64,000 bases of DNA from Pyronema omphalodes (taxonomy: Eukaryota > Ascomycota > Pezizomycetes > Pezizales > Pyronemataceae): NCBI GenBank assembly GCA_024516155.1, contig JAJJXM010000041.1, positions 1-64,000 of the forward strand, written 5' to 3'. Under the pieces are notes generated by a model. The model made no database searches. It saw only the letters and a program-made list of their open reading frames with translations, and had not been told where the DNA came from. Below, in pieces: positions 43,402 to 54,996 of this stretch. The position numbers and the translations under genes were made by a program. Each line of letters opens with the position of its first letter. Within the stretch, counting starts at the first letter, position 1.

Positions 43402-44923
43402 TTATAATTGAAAGCAAGTTAATAAACCAGTATATAGATAACAATACAATTATAACATTACAGCAGCCTACGGCACTCTAGCGAATTTGTATCACACTGC
43501 GTTCGACAAGCTCTCTCACATCCTTTTACCAGATTTTATACTTCTTGTCTTGTCTCTCTTAGCGTCTCTGCAATCCCTTCAAATACCCTGAGTATCTATC
43601 TCATCCTCCTTACTGCAATAGTCAGACTTACACGGATAAATTTGCTAATTCATTTTCAAACCAAATTTATCGATGGTCGAGTGAGGGATTAGATGTTAAC
43701 ATTCCGAACGAAGGTCCTAAAATCACCCGCTTTCTGGGCGTAGGGTGGAGGTAGAATCTAACACTTGGAAGTTCACGTCTTAGCTTCGACTGTTTATCTT
43801 CGAATGTAACACAAGAATCAACTATACAGTCTTGCACTTTCACAAAATACCTGTTATTCATCAGTGTTTTCCACAGAGAAATATTACTAGGCAGATGCTT
43901 TTTAGACATCATCGTTTGGTCGCCTTAGCGAGCTGCTTTTCCTTGGCGCTCGATACTGTCATCTGACTGGTTCACATGAAATCACTCATGTTTGCGGTGT
44001 TACCGATGATTGCATCAAACAGGGTACGAGAAGCATCCTCAGATGCTGAGAGGGAGGGCCATAGTGGTACCCATGCCCCTGGAGCGACAGAAACATTGTA
44101 ACTTCCTCGTTGGCAGTGAAGAAAAGAGAATCATTTCATCTGCTCAGTCATAACCGCGTTCCTTTTGGTACTGGAGACCGTGTGTGCTCTAGCCTCACGG
44201 TCTGTCAGGGAGTGATACGGAATTAAGTATCGCGGGTAAGCAATCATTCTGATCATGCGAAAAGCGGTGATTTTCACATAAAAAGGTACTGCAAATTAAG
44301 TTGGCTGTAAGGTACGCGCACGACGGTAAGAGAAGAAACGCCATCGAGCCTCAAGGGTGTTACGATGCAACGTGTTGTGTCTAGGGATGGTGTGGTGCCG
44401 GCAGCCATCCGGACGCGTTTGTAGTACAGGTAGCGTGAGTACAGGGGCACAAAGCCCGCAACAAAACCTCAACGACGATCTCTATAACATCCCAAAGCGA
44501 AAGAACAATCGAAATTACCTGGTAAAAGCCCTAATACAAATACAGCGAATAAATGTGCCGGGAGAAATTTGAACTGGAGGCGCGGTTGCAGATCTACAGG
44601 GGCCAGCAAGTTACATTTTTTTAGTTGCGAAAGAATAATTCAAGTATACACATAAAGGCAGCCATCTAGTCTCAGGGCAGGACGGCATCTTAGCATTTTT
44701 GTCAGATACGAAAGCTTTTCTGGATTAATTGGGACCGAGTGATATCGCATGCATGTAACGTACGTGTTGCATTGGGACGGCCCTGGTCGCACGAATTGCT
44801 TCCGAAAGAAAGCATGGAGCAGACGGATTACATTGAAAGTAAAGTTCAAATAAACAACAAGCAACAATAAACACAATCTCTGTCTATAAGAGCTAGGCCT
44901 AAGCCTTGGAAAAACGTGCAAAA
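43402..44923. other. Intergenic, part of a duplicated array
   Basis: About 44000-44030 (GGTGTTACCGATGATTGCATCAA) and 44270-44400 (AATTAAGTTGGCTGTAAGGTACGCGCAC, CCTCAAGGGTGTTACGATGCAACGTGTTGTGT) recur at 50195-50480 and, for the second block, 54370-54480. These lie 3' of three paralogous minus-strand genes, so they mark segmental duplication. No gene of their own. Confidence 0.65.
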
Positions 44924-45405
44924 CTATGCACGGTAGAATTTAACCCCATCGTCCTTGTGTCCTTCCGAAAGCCAAAGATTCATGGAGTAGCTCGGATCGT
45001 TGGGCATGGTACCGATGGCTTCAATCTTCATTGGCTCAGCAGTGTCATTACCTGTTTTTAAGACCTTATGTTAGACAAAAAGTAGCTTAGAAGTTCATTC
45101 TGAAAGCCACGAGAGAATACCTAAATGATTTCCGGAAGAACTGGGGGTCCGGACGTTCCCAACGGTCTTGTGGGCGACCGGAGTGGCATCGGTATTTGTT
45201 ATTAAAGTGGCCTCATTGCCTGTGATCGAAAATATCTGTCAACCACGAAGGAACTGTGATGTTTTTTCCAGAGGAGTATAAGGGACATACTAGCAGCGTT
45301 GCTGGCGGAGACATGATTGACCATATGGACCGTAACGGTATTGGAGCCAGTGGCGGTGGTGTCGTTGTTTAGTCCAGTGTTCTGGCTGGATGTGGCAGGG
45401 ACCAT
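44924..45405 (-). CDS. WLS-tail family protein, intact three-exon copy
   Basis: Exons 45405-45291, 45219-45121 and 45051-44924, with introns of 71 and 69 nt (GTATGT...CACAG; GTATTC...AACAG), all junctions in phase 1; 113 residues. Exon 1 is Asn/Thr-rich (MVPATSSQNTGLNNDTTATG), exon 2 has SNEATLITNTDATP and ends SSSGNHL, and exon 3 has GNDTAEPMKIEAIG. The protein ends PSYSMNLWLSEGHKDDGVKFYRA. No signal peptide. It aligns exon by exon with 58429-59067. I do not recognise the family; the constrained part is the 19-residue tail. Confidence 0.78.
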
Positions 45406-47694
45406 TTTAATGTAGCTATGAGTAATCGAAGGAAGAATGGAGAAGATACTGAGTGAGGTACGACTGGATTCAAGTGCTGATAAGGATTGGAATGAAGAAG
45501 ACCTGAGGAGGATAGAGGATATTTATGTTAGGAAGAAGCGGTGAGGAGAGAATCTCAAGGAAAGAACAGCTGTTGAGAGCTGAACACTTGGAAGCTGCAA
45601 CCACAGGGTCAATGACACTATTGCGGGTAGGTGTTCTTCCAGACGGAATTCGTGCATGGTTCTGTGAGAAAACAGTATATCACAAGAAGTTTAAGAAATT
45701 TCACGCACTATGAAACCTATAACGTGTGTTACTGACCTACCGTATTGACCTGTATCGCCCGTTATATATCATCGCTAATTGAGGATTATTGTGCGACGCT
45801 CAGATGAATGATAGAAGCTGGAAATGCATATTCAAGTATGAGCATTGAGCTATGCAGAATAGAGATTGTACTTCCCGTGGAATCTGGAAGGAATCTTAAA
45901 CCAGTTTGCACAGAATGTTCAAAGCAATTCTCCCGCAAAGGTCACAAAATCATGGACTCAAACCACGTATCTATTGGGTGGGAGGGGATCTCTTCTGCGA
46001 TTTAAGAGTTCTTGAGGTACATTACCCGGTGATCCAGCGAAGTGCATGAATTTTAGAAAGGTTCGCCGGTTTGCGTCTACCAACCCGCGGCAGAGAAGTG
46101 CCAAGATATGGAAGCACAGTTGCAAGATTAACCCGAGACGAAATCACCATGAAGCTAATTTCGCCATACAATATTTTTCTTTTTTGCACCAAAGCCTGAG
46201 CCTCTAATTCCCAGCTTGCAGCCGAGTCGCCTGCTCGAGATGCTTAGTTGAGGGGTTAGCTGTAAAAAAAGCGGGGTAAAGCACTATCACCCCCGACGAC
46301 TAGAGATTTACCACAACTAATAGATGACTGCTGTCCTGGACGCTGACGGTCTGTGTTCAATGGTTGTGATCAATGGTACGGCTCATAAATTTAATGCTCC
46401 TGCGCATGTAAGCAAAGGTGCGCCGTGCTTGCAAGATTCGTTTTTTTTTTCTTGTTCTTTTGTTATGGGGCGGGGCATATGTCTTTTACCGGATACATTT
46501 TCCTGAAACGGTAATACGAGTGATACGAGTGATACTCAATGATTGTGTAATGACGAGGCGCAGTGAACGGTGCATATGTATCTACCCCGCGCCCGATGCA
46601 ATGCGCTCCAAATTTCTGATAAGATGAACCGAGATCGTTAGCTGCACTGAGCACAATCACCGCAGGAGCCTTGAAACGACGACGCATGTATGTATAATGT
46701 AGTATCGGTTGCGGCTTCGAGAGTTAGGAGCAAACGGGGGGAACGGTCAATAATGTTACTTTGTGTCCGCCCACCCGTAACACTTCTCCTCCAGCCGATG
46801 TTCATGCACGAACGCCACAATATTGATCACATCGAAGATGATCTAGTATCTATCACACTCAAATTCGGATATATAGCCCCCAAACAAAGAAAAAAAAAAA
46901 ACAGAAAAAAAGAGCAGGAAAAAAAGAGCAGGGTAAATATTGAAGCACATTTGTTGACCCGCGGTTTGGTCGTGTCATGTGCCGGTTACCCTTAAGCGAA
47001 CTTTCGGCAGATGTCAAATGGTGGGTGTGGTTCCACACACAGATCTTGAGGCGGGAGGGTCAACGAGTCTTCCAGTACCTTACCTTTCTGGTCGAAAACG
47101 CAACAGTTGACGTCCACTCGCATGTCGACTTCGATGTCGCGACCGAACTTTTGGGATAACACGGAAGATGTGGGAGGTTGCACAAATTAAGCAGAATTCC
47201 GATGTCATTGAATTTAGGGCACTTTAGCCACGGTTATGTCCTGGATACCATCTCGCATATTTTTTTCCTTCTGACAACAATCTATTTTCTGCTTTTCGAC
47301 ACTAGCAAAAGTTTATATCATTAAAGTCACTCGGTAGTATCAGTAAGTACAGGCTATCTAGGTAGCACCATCTTTCCGATTTCCACGTACGATACCTATA
47401 ACGATGTATAAAAAGTTTTAACGGAATAATACACTACTTGTGTCGAGCTGTAATTGCCGGTTCGTCATTTGTTGCAACACATGCATGCTGACACGGGATT
47501 TGAATCAAGCATGTACTAACCTCGCACAGACAGGCCAGTGACAGAGTCGTGAATGTGAGACACACATATCATGGCGTTAATTGGCGTTCGCACTTGGAAA
47601 TAAGACACTATAGTAAAGAGGATTTTACATAGTATGCATCGGCACCCTACTGTCGTTGCCGAAGGTTGCTGGTACTGCGTGGAATGGTGATAAG

Positions 47695-47790
47695 ACTACC
47701 CATTTTTCTCCACGGTCGTGACAGTCCGTCCGGCCCGGTCCGAGGTGCGGATGGGACTGGACCACATATGAACTGTCTGTGCGGCACCTC
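47695..47790 (+). repeat. GGTCC-rich short repeat, copy C
   Basis: Contains TCCACGGTCGTGACAGTCC, GTCCGGCCCGGTCCGAGG and GGGACTGGACCACATATG. Truncated relative to copies D and G. Confidence 0.65.
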
Positions 47791-49339
47791 GTACTACGAC
47801 CGACTGCCGCCTGCAGCCTACAGGCGACCAAAGGGCGATGTTCCGTTCAGCTTTGCTTAGTCAACTGTCAGATCGTAAGCGACACATACTTCGAAGTCAA
47901 CACTTAAAAGTTAAAAGATGTCTTCCACATTGGGGTAGCTTTGAATGTCGTTAGGTGCATTTAATTATGACCAGAGGTCACTACATCGCAAACACAAGCG
48001 GATATGAAAGAAAAATGCATTGGACCATACAGACAAAGCGGCAGCGCGGTTAATTCGAGCAAGGGGCACAATCCAGCATAAAATTGTACGCTGGATCAAA
48101 TATAACCTTGCGGTCTCTGAACGGTCATCATGCATGATTCCATATTCATTGATCATGTTAATAGATCATAAGTGCAGAGACAAAGTTGCGGCGAAATATA
48201 GCCAGCTGATATGAGTGACGTCTCGTGATTAGCGAGAGGTACAATTCAATTATGCAACACCTGCGATTAAATAAATATCGTCATCCCAATATAACCGTTG
48301 CATATGTGATGCGAGCGTCGAAGTCAAATATATCTTATCAGATTCCCACATAGATGATTCGAATTACCACTTATCACGTCCGTACTTGCCTATGCTTGCA
48401 TGAAACCAAAGGTTTTGCGTTATGCCTATTTTGTTTTTCCGGAAACGATTATCGATGGATAATTAAATGTCAACCACTCTCGGGGGTTGAATGCGGCGTT
48501 AACTAGTATACTCCAGTGGTCGGCTATCATTCCTTGCACATTTGTGAAGAGTAAGTACGCGGCTCAGATCATGAATAATGATCTCGTTTTTATTAATAAT
48601 TTGTTGCCGCATTTCATGATCGGGGTAATATAACGTAGGACAAAAGAAGAATACTACTGATCACCAGAAGTGCTTTGCATGATCCGCCATAACCTGTCAC
48701 CACCACTTTGGATTAGAATTTCTGATAAATGTTTTTTTCACAACATAAGGTGACTAAGAAAATATTTCCGGGAATCCTAAATACAAGATCTTCTGAAGTG
48801 CACATTAAATCAGCAACAGAACAAATAGCACGTTTCGACCCAGTCTGACTCAAAAATTTGATTTCCATGTATCTTAGATTTTACGGCAATTATGCCAGAT
48901 TCCGCCGCCACATAAAATTATGTGCCAGATACCCCTGCCACTTATTTTTATTCAATATATCCCCCGCTTGAGTGTATGCCGCCACACCTGCCGCATGTGC
49001 CGCGCGAAGTGTTTTTCAAGGCGTGATTCTTTCCACCGTGATTTTCCTCGGTTCTAAAATGACCTTCAAGTTTCCCTTCATCTCATAATTAGTGCATCAA
49101 TGAAACCACGTCGATTCCGCAGCGACTGGCCTAGTCGCATGACTCCGGATCCCCTTGTCTTCGCACAAGTGTCTTCAGAGCGGCCATTTACATTTACAAT
49201 AGGGCGGTGAAGGGTCTCACTCCTGCAATTGAATTTTAGAAACCAAACGCGTTAAATAAACGTCTTCACGGTTGGTACGGCGGCATGGATCTAAGCGAAG
49301 GGTATATTGCATAAACGTTTTTCCGGGGGTTCTTCAGAG

Positions 49340-49510
49340 TTAGGCACGGTCCGTCCGATCCCGTCCTGCCTGAGGACGGGACCGGGCCATTACTCGCGGT
49401 TTCCTCCTGAAGTAGGACCGGGACTGGTAGTCCTGGAGGCACCATAGACGGGACAGACCGCGGGTGACCGTAGGTGACCACGACTAGCGTCACTCCCAGT
49501 CACTCGCAAC
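49340..49510 (+). repeat. GGTCC-rich short repeat, copy D
   Basis: Opens AGTTAGGCACGGTCCGTCC. Holds GAGGACGGGACCGGGCC and ends with GGTGACCGTAGGTGACCACG and CAGTCACTCGCAACC, the same ends as copies A and G. Confidence 0.75.
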
Positions 49511-49794
49511 CGGCGCTTTTTTACTACGGCTTATGGTGTTTTGCTTAGAGAATTCTGATGCATTGCACAAATGATAGTCAGCTATATGAAAGCCCTCGTA
49601 AAATCAGAAACTATACTGATGAATAAGAATGCTCCTTCCCCCCCACTAAAATGCATCCTTCCCCATCCTTGAATGAAAACGACTCTTGAGAGGACAGGCA
49701 GGGTGTTCTGCTCCTGGTCGTAACAGACTGCGGTGCTGAAACCGCCGCTACTACGGCCTATAATGTCTGGCAAACTTGAACCAAACCGCCCCCT

Positions 49795-49935
49795 GCAAAC
49801 TAGCTCACCCGAAACCCACGGTCCTGCCGTCACCAGCCGTCCCATCCGGTCATTTCGAGTTTTTGGATAGGATCGGATCACACAGTGGCCATCCGTCCAA
49901 AGTTGTGAACGGACCGTGCCGAACTCTGGGTATCT
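49795..49935 (-). repeat. GGTCC-rich short repeat, copy E
   Basis: On the minus strand it opens CCAGAGTTCGGCACGGTCCG and ends with CAGGACCGTGGGTTTCGGG and GAGCTAGTTTGCA, matching the end of copy B. Confidence 0.7.
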
Positions 49936-50778
49936 TGGACATTTCGATGTCTTAGCGGGGGGTATCTGTCATAATTGCCATAGATATTGTTCGAGAACTA
50001 CTCAAGTAAGCCTTAATTTTCCCAAAGTACCGGTCACTCCTCAATGGCTTTCCGAAAAAAAAACCACTATTGAACTGACAGTCACTTATGGACTGTCACC
50101 TTAAAGGGCTGTTATTTTTTTTCGCTAGCGCACAGTTCAGGTCAAATCATCCGAGCGATCCTAATTCACAGGGTATCACTCACGATTCGGTGTTACCGAT
50201 GATTGCTTCAAGAAAAACCTGTTGAAGGCTCCCTGAATTCCAATTTTACCATTATTAATATACTGTGAAGACGATTGCAACTGGAGTTTATAAACTGTCG
50301 CGGAAATATTTTGCAATGCTTCAGGAGCCCAGAATTTATGCGTCCAAAAGTAGCGACTTTCCGATAGAAATGTAGTGAAAACTAAGTTAGAAGTATGCAT
50401 GCGCACGCGAAGAGAAATGACGCCATCCCGCCTCAAGGGTGTTGGGATGGAACGTATTGTGTTCCGTTGGAATTCTAGAACTTGCGCGGTCGGGGTGCGA
50501 TAATAAGCCGGCAAAACCTTATCAGATGATCTTTGTACTATCGCTTTCATGCGCTGTCACTCGTGAGGTTCTTGGCGCATAGGGTATACACCCAGATGCT
50601 TGTGCCTCATTACATAAGATCATGTGGTATCACTCATGTAACAACAGCGGAACTATGACTAATGAATGGTTGATATAAATAGATTAACAGGATCATAGGC
50701 TGTACAGATGGTATGTAATATGTATAGGAGAGGCCTGGCAGAGCCTGTAACGTGACTTCTTCATGGAACATAATGGGG

Positions 50779-51077
50779 CTATCCGCGATACACCCTAACA
50801 CTATCCTCCTCCTGTCCTTGAGACAACCAACGGTCGATCGAGTAGTTCGGTTTCTCGGTAGCGGAATTGATGGGTCGAGCGCATGCGGTCACGGCGTTGT
50901 GATCTAGAGGTAAAAGCAAGATGTTAGAGATGTAGTCTGGTTTTAGTTTGAAGGTGCGTAGCTTGAGGATAGATCACCATTAGAAGGAGCCTCGACGGAG
51001 TTTGAGATCTGATCCAGTTGAGCTTCAAAGGGTGTGACGTTATGGGACGTGGTGTTTTGGGTAGTGTTAGGGTCCAT
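50779..51077 (-). CDS. WLS-tail family protein, two-exon copy
   Basis: Exons 51077-50978 and 50903-50779, with a 74-nt intron (GTGATC...ACCTCTAG) in phase 1; 74 residues. Starts MDPNTTQNTTSHNVTPFEAQ, continues ISNSVEAPSNG, and the second exon DHNAVTACARPIN ends PNYSIDRWLSQGQEEDSVRVYRG. The middle exon of the longer paralogues is missing. An in-frame upstream ATG at 51215 is not chosen: the related copy at 54701-54996 aligns from the same MDPN position (there mutated to Val). It sits in a segment duplicated at 54.2-55.1 kb. Function unknown. Confidence 0.72.
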
Positions 51078-54000
51078 TGCAAAGTTGATACAGTGTGTCG
51101 ATGATGATGTGGAACAGGAGGATGTGTCGATGAAAGAGAATCGTTGCTTCAAGACAAGCAGGATGGGACTGGTACAGAAGGAAAGAAAAAAAGAATTATG
51201 GAGACCGAGGCCCATTTATACATGTTTGCTGTGATTCTGGGTATGTGAGAAGTTAAAGAATATATTCTTATTCGGGTTTTGCCGATGGGAATGGTGTTGC
51301 AGAAGGAGGCAATCTTGAGAAGACAGTATGGGGTCATTTAGAACGGACAATGTCTCATATTGCATCGTGAATTTCTCGCGTTGAACACTGGCGCCATTCA
51401 TGGCAAAGCTGAATACTTTAGTGCTTCAATAGATAAGCGTCGAAGAACAAACAGGGATCTCCAGCTCTGTGCACAAGATCGGTTGTGGTTTGGTAGCGAC
51501 CTGCCTCATCCGACAATTCTCCTTGTCGTGGGCTATATTCGTCGTACGGTATGTGGTGCATATGTCAATCCAATATATTTGCCTTACAGCGGCGGATGTC
51601 TCATGTAATGCAGCCAGTTTTAAGGGAATTCTAGAAGGCCTAACATTCATGTGTTACTGCATTCGATGGGAGATTACAGACCATGAGCTATTTTCAGCTT
51701 GATTGAACCGACTCAAAAACTGCATGGCAATAGTAAATATCGCCGAATATCGACAGGCCGAGTAATCAGTGAATCGCAACCGCCGATAAAGTGGGTATCG
51801 GGCCGAGTTTCACTTAAAATCCGGCATGCCGATCAGCGACTACAATGAACTAGGCCGCTGGGATTGGAACTCTATCAGGTAATAATCAACCCACCACCCC
51901 CCTCCGAGTCCCCTCCCGCGCGGCCGCGCCCAAGACCGAAATCTAGGATTCTATTCGCTCAGCGGCTTTTTGGGTGTTGTGCTCAGCGCATGGAAGTATC
52001 AAATTATCAGCTGGTACAGCTTTAACTGGGATGTTTGGTTAGCCGTCTTGGCTGGCATTATGCAGACAGTGGTACTTAATTATACGGCTGGATAAACTAG
52101 CTAGCCAAATTCTCCATACTGGGCTAAGTACCTGGTAGCTCAGGTTTTCCAATACATACAGAGAGAGGTCCGTGCCAAACATGTGACTTGCAGTTAATAA
52201 GGCTACCAATCGGAACACCTGGCGTAGAGGTGTTCCATTGATCATATCTCCCAGCGCTAGACTGGTTTAGGAATCTGCAGTCAGGGTTTCGATACAGGCA
52301 TCCTTGTGGGTCCTAGCTCGTGCAGTCTGTGATGCCTTGCGGAAGATTTCCACGCCACCAAGGTGATTCTGCAGCGCTCAAAATGGGCATGTGGGGTAGG
52401 TTAGGGAAGATTAATCCTTGTCACCCGTTAAATGCTGCATGAATTGAATCATCATTCTTCTCCCACGCCAAAACGCTGGGGGAATTCGTGAGAAACACCA
52501 ATTTGGTTTGGCGCCCGCCTGGTAGAGCGGTTTTGGGTCTGCCATTCGTTGCACCGCTCATGCCAGGAAGGTTCGCCTAGCTACCAAATGCACGACTTTT
52601 TGGAAGATCACTTTTCCAATCTTAGGGGAAAGGTCCGAAAGGACTACGGCACGCTATTTCCAAGTTGCAGCGCGCTATATTTCCCCAAAAACCAAAAATC
52701 GCAGAATCCTGTATTGATCTCGGCGCATAGTTGAACTATTTGCAAAGGTATTATTACATGTAAGGATGACCCCTGTATCAGTTATAACGTACAGTTCGGA
52801 ATATTTTTGTATAGGAAATACTAGTATCCTCTGTGTAAGAAGATCCTTACGTCAACAGCAAAAGTTAATACTGCACCTTTATACAGAGGTACGTCCAAAG
52901 GTGGCCTTGAGCAGGGTGGAAAGATCACGGAGTGGTACACCCACCCACCTCCGACGCGCCGCATCTCAAGCAGTCACTCACGCCAAACTACTCTCTCGTC
53001 ACATGAAATACAAAAACGCGTTCCATTTTTGATTTACCGCCACGGGGCCCTATATTACAGTTGGCATGTTACGGATGTCAGGTAGATTCCAGGCACTGTG
53101 TCTCCACAGGGTGGAAAAACCTACAGTAACGTTTCGTGCCGGTGAGGCACTTGAAATGGCATCAATAACAAAATTGCGTATTTGAATTTCAAGGTCAGTA
53201 CAGACACTTGCTTACTTATCCAATCATCAGAAGTGCAGAGAGAACGTCGCAATAGAAGATCATCAGCGTATGCGAGTGACGCCTTGTGACTAGCAAAAGC
53301 TACAATGTGATCTTGGATCACCGGAGATTGAAGTAACTATCGTCATATCAATAACGCTTTCAAGTATATGACGCGTGCAGAAAGATTCACATACCGTTGT
53401 CACTGATATACGCATCGTCCAGTGATATGGTGCGGGACATCAAGTCCCGACAACTCGCAACAGGAAATATTTCATCAACCCGCAACGTCATTGATCTCAA
53501 CTACAACCACTTCAATTGGAAAGCGGTTTAATTGTATTGGAAGCCAGATTGACGGAGAAGAACTTATATGAGAATAAAATTGATTCGAGGCAAAGACAGA
53601 TGGTCACAAAGGTTTTAAAACCCCTGTATTTTGTATGGGCGGGGTGAAACGGGAGACCGGCTTGAGCCTTGACACGTCTAGACATGCCAAGATACAAGAT
53701 AAAATCAAATTTAATTTGTTACATGCTATGACTCAGCTGACAGATGATGTTCCAACCCGGCGTACTTTTTATCGGTCAAAAAACTGGCTATACCGCGGTA
53801 AGTAAGTCCTTTGTAATTTCTATTTATCTGCTGTGCGAACTGAATAAACGGGAGTTGCAATGTTTTTACGGTGATACGGTGAAACGTCGCAAGTGGGACA
53901 AAACAGGGATCACAGAGTGTCACTCGAGAGTATTGTCACCTCTGTAGAAACCCCTGTCATTGCGACCAAAAAAAGAAGACATCATGGCACACTTATTGCG

Positions 54001-54700
54001 ACTTAGTGGGCTCCACCATATGCATACTTAGATGCATTGGCTCGCTGTGTATGCGTCAAGCGATGGCGGATTATGCAAGGATATCTGATCAGATTGCCTC
54101 AGTGATCGTTGAATCATAGCTTATCACGCGACACGCTCGGTTGTATTTTCATGACACGAAGAGTTTTGTCTTGTATTCTCCCAGAAACAGATATCGATGA
54201 GTTACTCAGCTGTTAAGTATTAAGTTGTCGGTCGAAAAATCTCAGGTTTTGTCTTAAATATTTTATACCGTAGCGTAGAGACAATTTTTACATTTGCAAC
54301 AATATTTCGCAAACATGCAGTAGCGCAAAATATATGCGTTAAAAAGCGGTAGTTTTCATATGCAAATGTAGTGAAAATTAAGTTGGCAGTAGTGCACGCG
54401 CACGGCAAGAGAAGTAACGTTGTCCAGTCTCAGGGGTGTTACGTTGCAACGTGTTGTGTTCCGTCCGAATTCTGGAACGTGTGGGAAAATAAGCGAGTTA
54501 ATCAGATAATCTTTGCACTATCGCTTTCATGCTGTGTCACTCCTGCGACTAGCATGATTGAGGAATACTCATGATGTAACACCACATATGGCTTGTGACG
54601 GTGTGGACCAACATCTGAAGGCTATGTATACACATGCGCACACGCACGCCTTCTGTTTATACTAATAGCATGCATGAGGTCGACATGAAATATAACAGCA
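51078..54700. other. Intergenic, duplicated and decayed DNA
   Basis: No supported gene. 53270-53420 resembles 48190-48330; 54040-54190 resembles 40920-41140; 54340-54540 resembles 50360-50540 and 44270-44420. 51880-51930 is a C-rich tract. Other open frames are short and featureless. Confidence 0.5.
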
Positions 54701-54996
54701 CTATCCGCGATGCACCCTAACGCTATCCTCTTCCTGTCCTTGAGACAACCAACGGGTGATTGAGTAATTCGGCTCCTCGGGCGCAGCCATGATGGCTTCA
54801 ATGGATGTGGTAACGGCGTTGTGATTTAGATGTAAACCAATGTTAGAAAAGTGGCCTGGTTTCAGTTTGAGGAGGCGTAGCTACGGGTTGGTTCACCATT
54901 AGCTGGAGCTTCGACGGAGGTTGGAATCTCGCTTGGTTGATCTGTCAAGGGAGCGGCATGGTGGGAGGTGATGTTCTGAGTAGTTTTGGGTTCCAC
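54701..54996 (-). pseudogene. WLS-tail family pseudogene
   Basis: Paralogue of 50779-51077 with the same exon sizes (100 and 125 bp). Two lesions are visible. The start codon aligned to MDPN is GTG (54996-54994), and the intron acceptor is AA instead of AG (TCTAA before ATCACAAC at 54825). The coding blocks remain open (EPKTTQNITSHH, PNYSITRWLSQGQEEDSVRV), so loss is recent. An alternative upstream ATG at 55074 is in frame, so weak expression of exon 1 is not excluded. Confidence 0.75.

Larger units (their letters stand above)
45406..50778. other. Long intergenic stretch of old repeats
   Basis: No supported gene in 5.4 kb. Recognisable pieces: 46430-46560, a module with TTTTACCGGATACA and GTAATACGAGTGATACGAG that recurs at 61000-61060 and 63640-63740; 47695-47790, 49340-49510 and 49795-49935, GGTCC-rich repeats; 48190-48470, a module related to 53270-53420 and 54040-54190 (GAGTGACG(T/C)C, CGATTATCGATGGATAAT-like end); 48890-49010, weakly like the foldback arm at 26.8 kb; 50195-50530, the duplicated 3' flank of the 50779 gene. 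Confidence 0.5.

Noticed and set aside
49916..50104. Frame containing WLSEKK, resembling the WLS tail
   Set aside because: The motif is internal, the downstream V/Y/G positions do not match, and the frame has no paralogous flank; chance match.
50943..51215. 90-codon frame starting at the upstream ATG (51215)
   Set aside because: The upstream part is unconserved in the 54.7-kb paralogue, and splicing at 50977 replaces the C-terminal residues of this frame with the conserved tail. Start at 51077 preferred.
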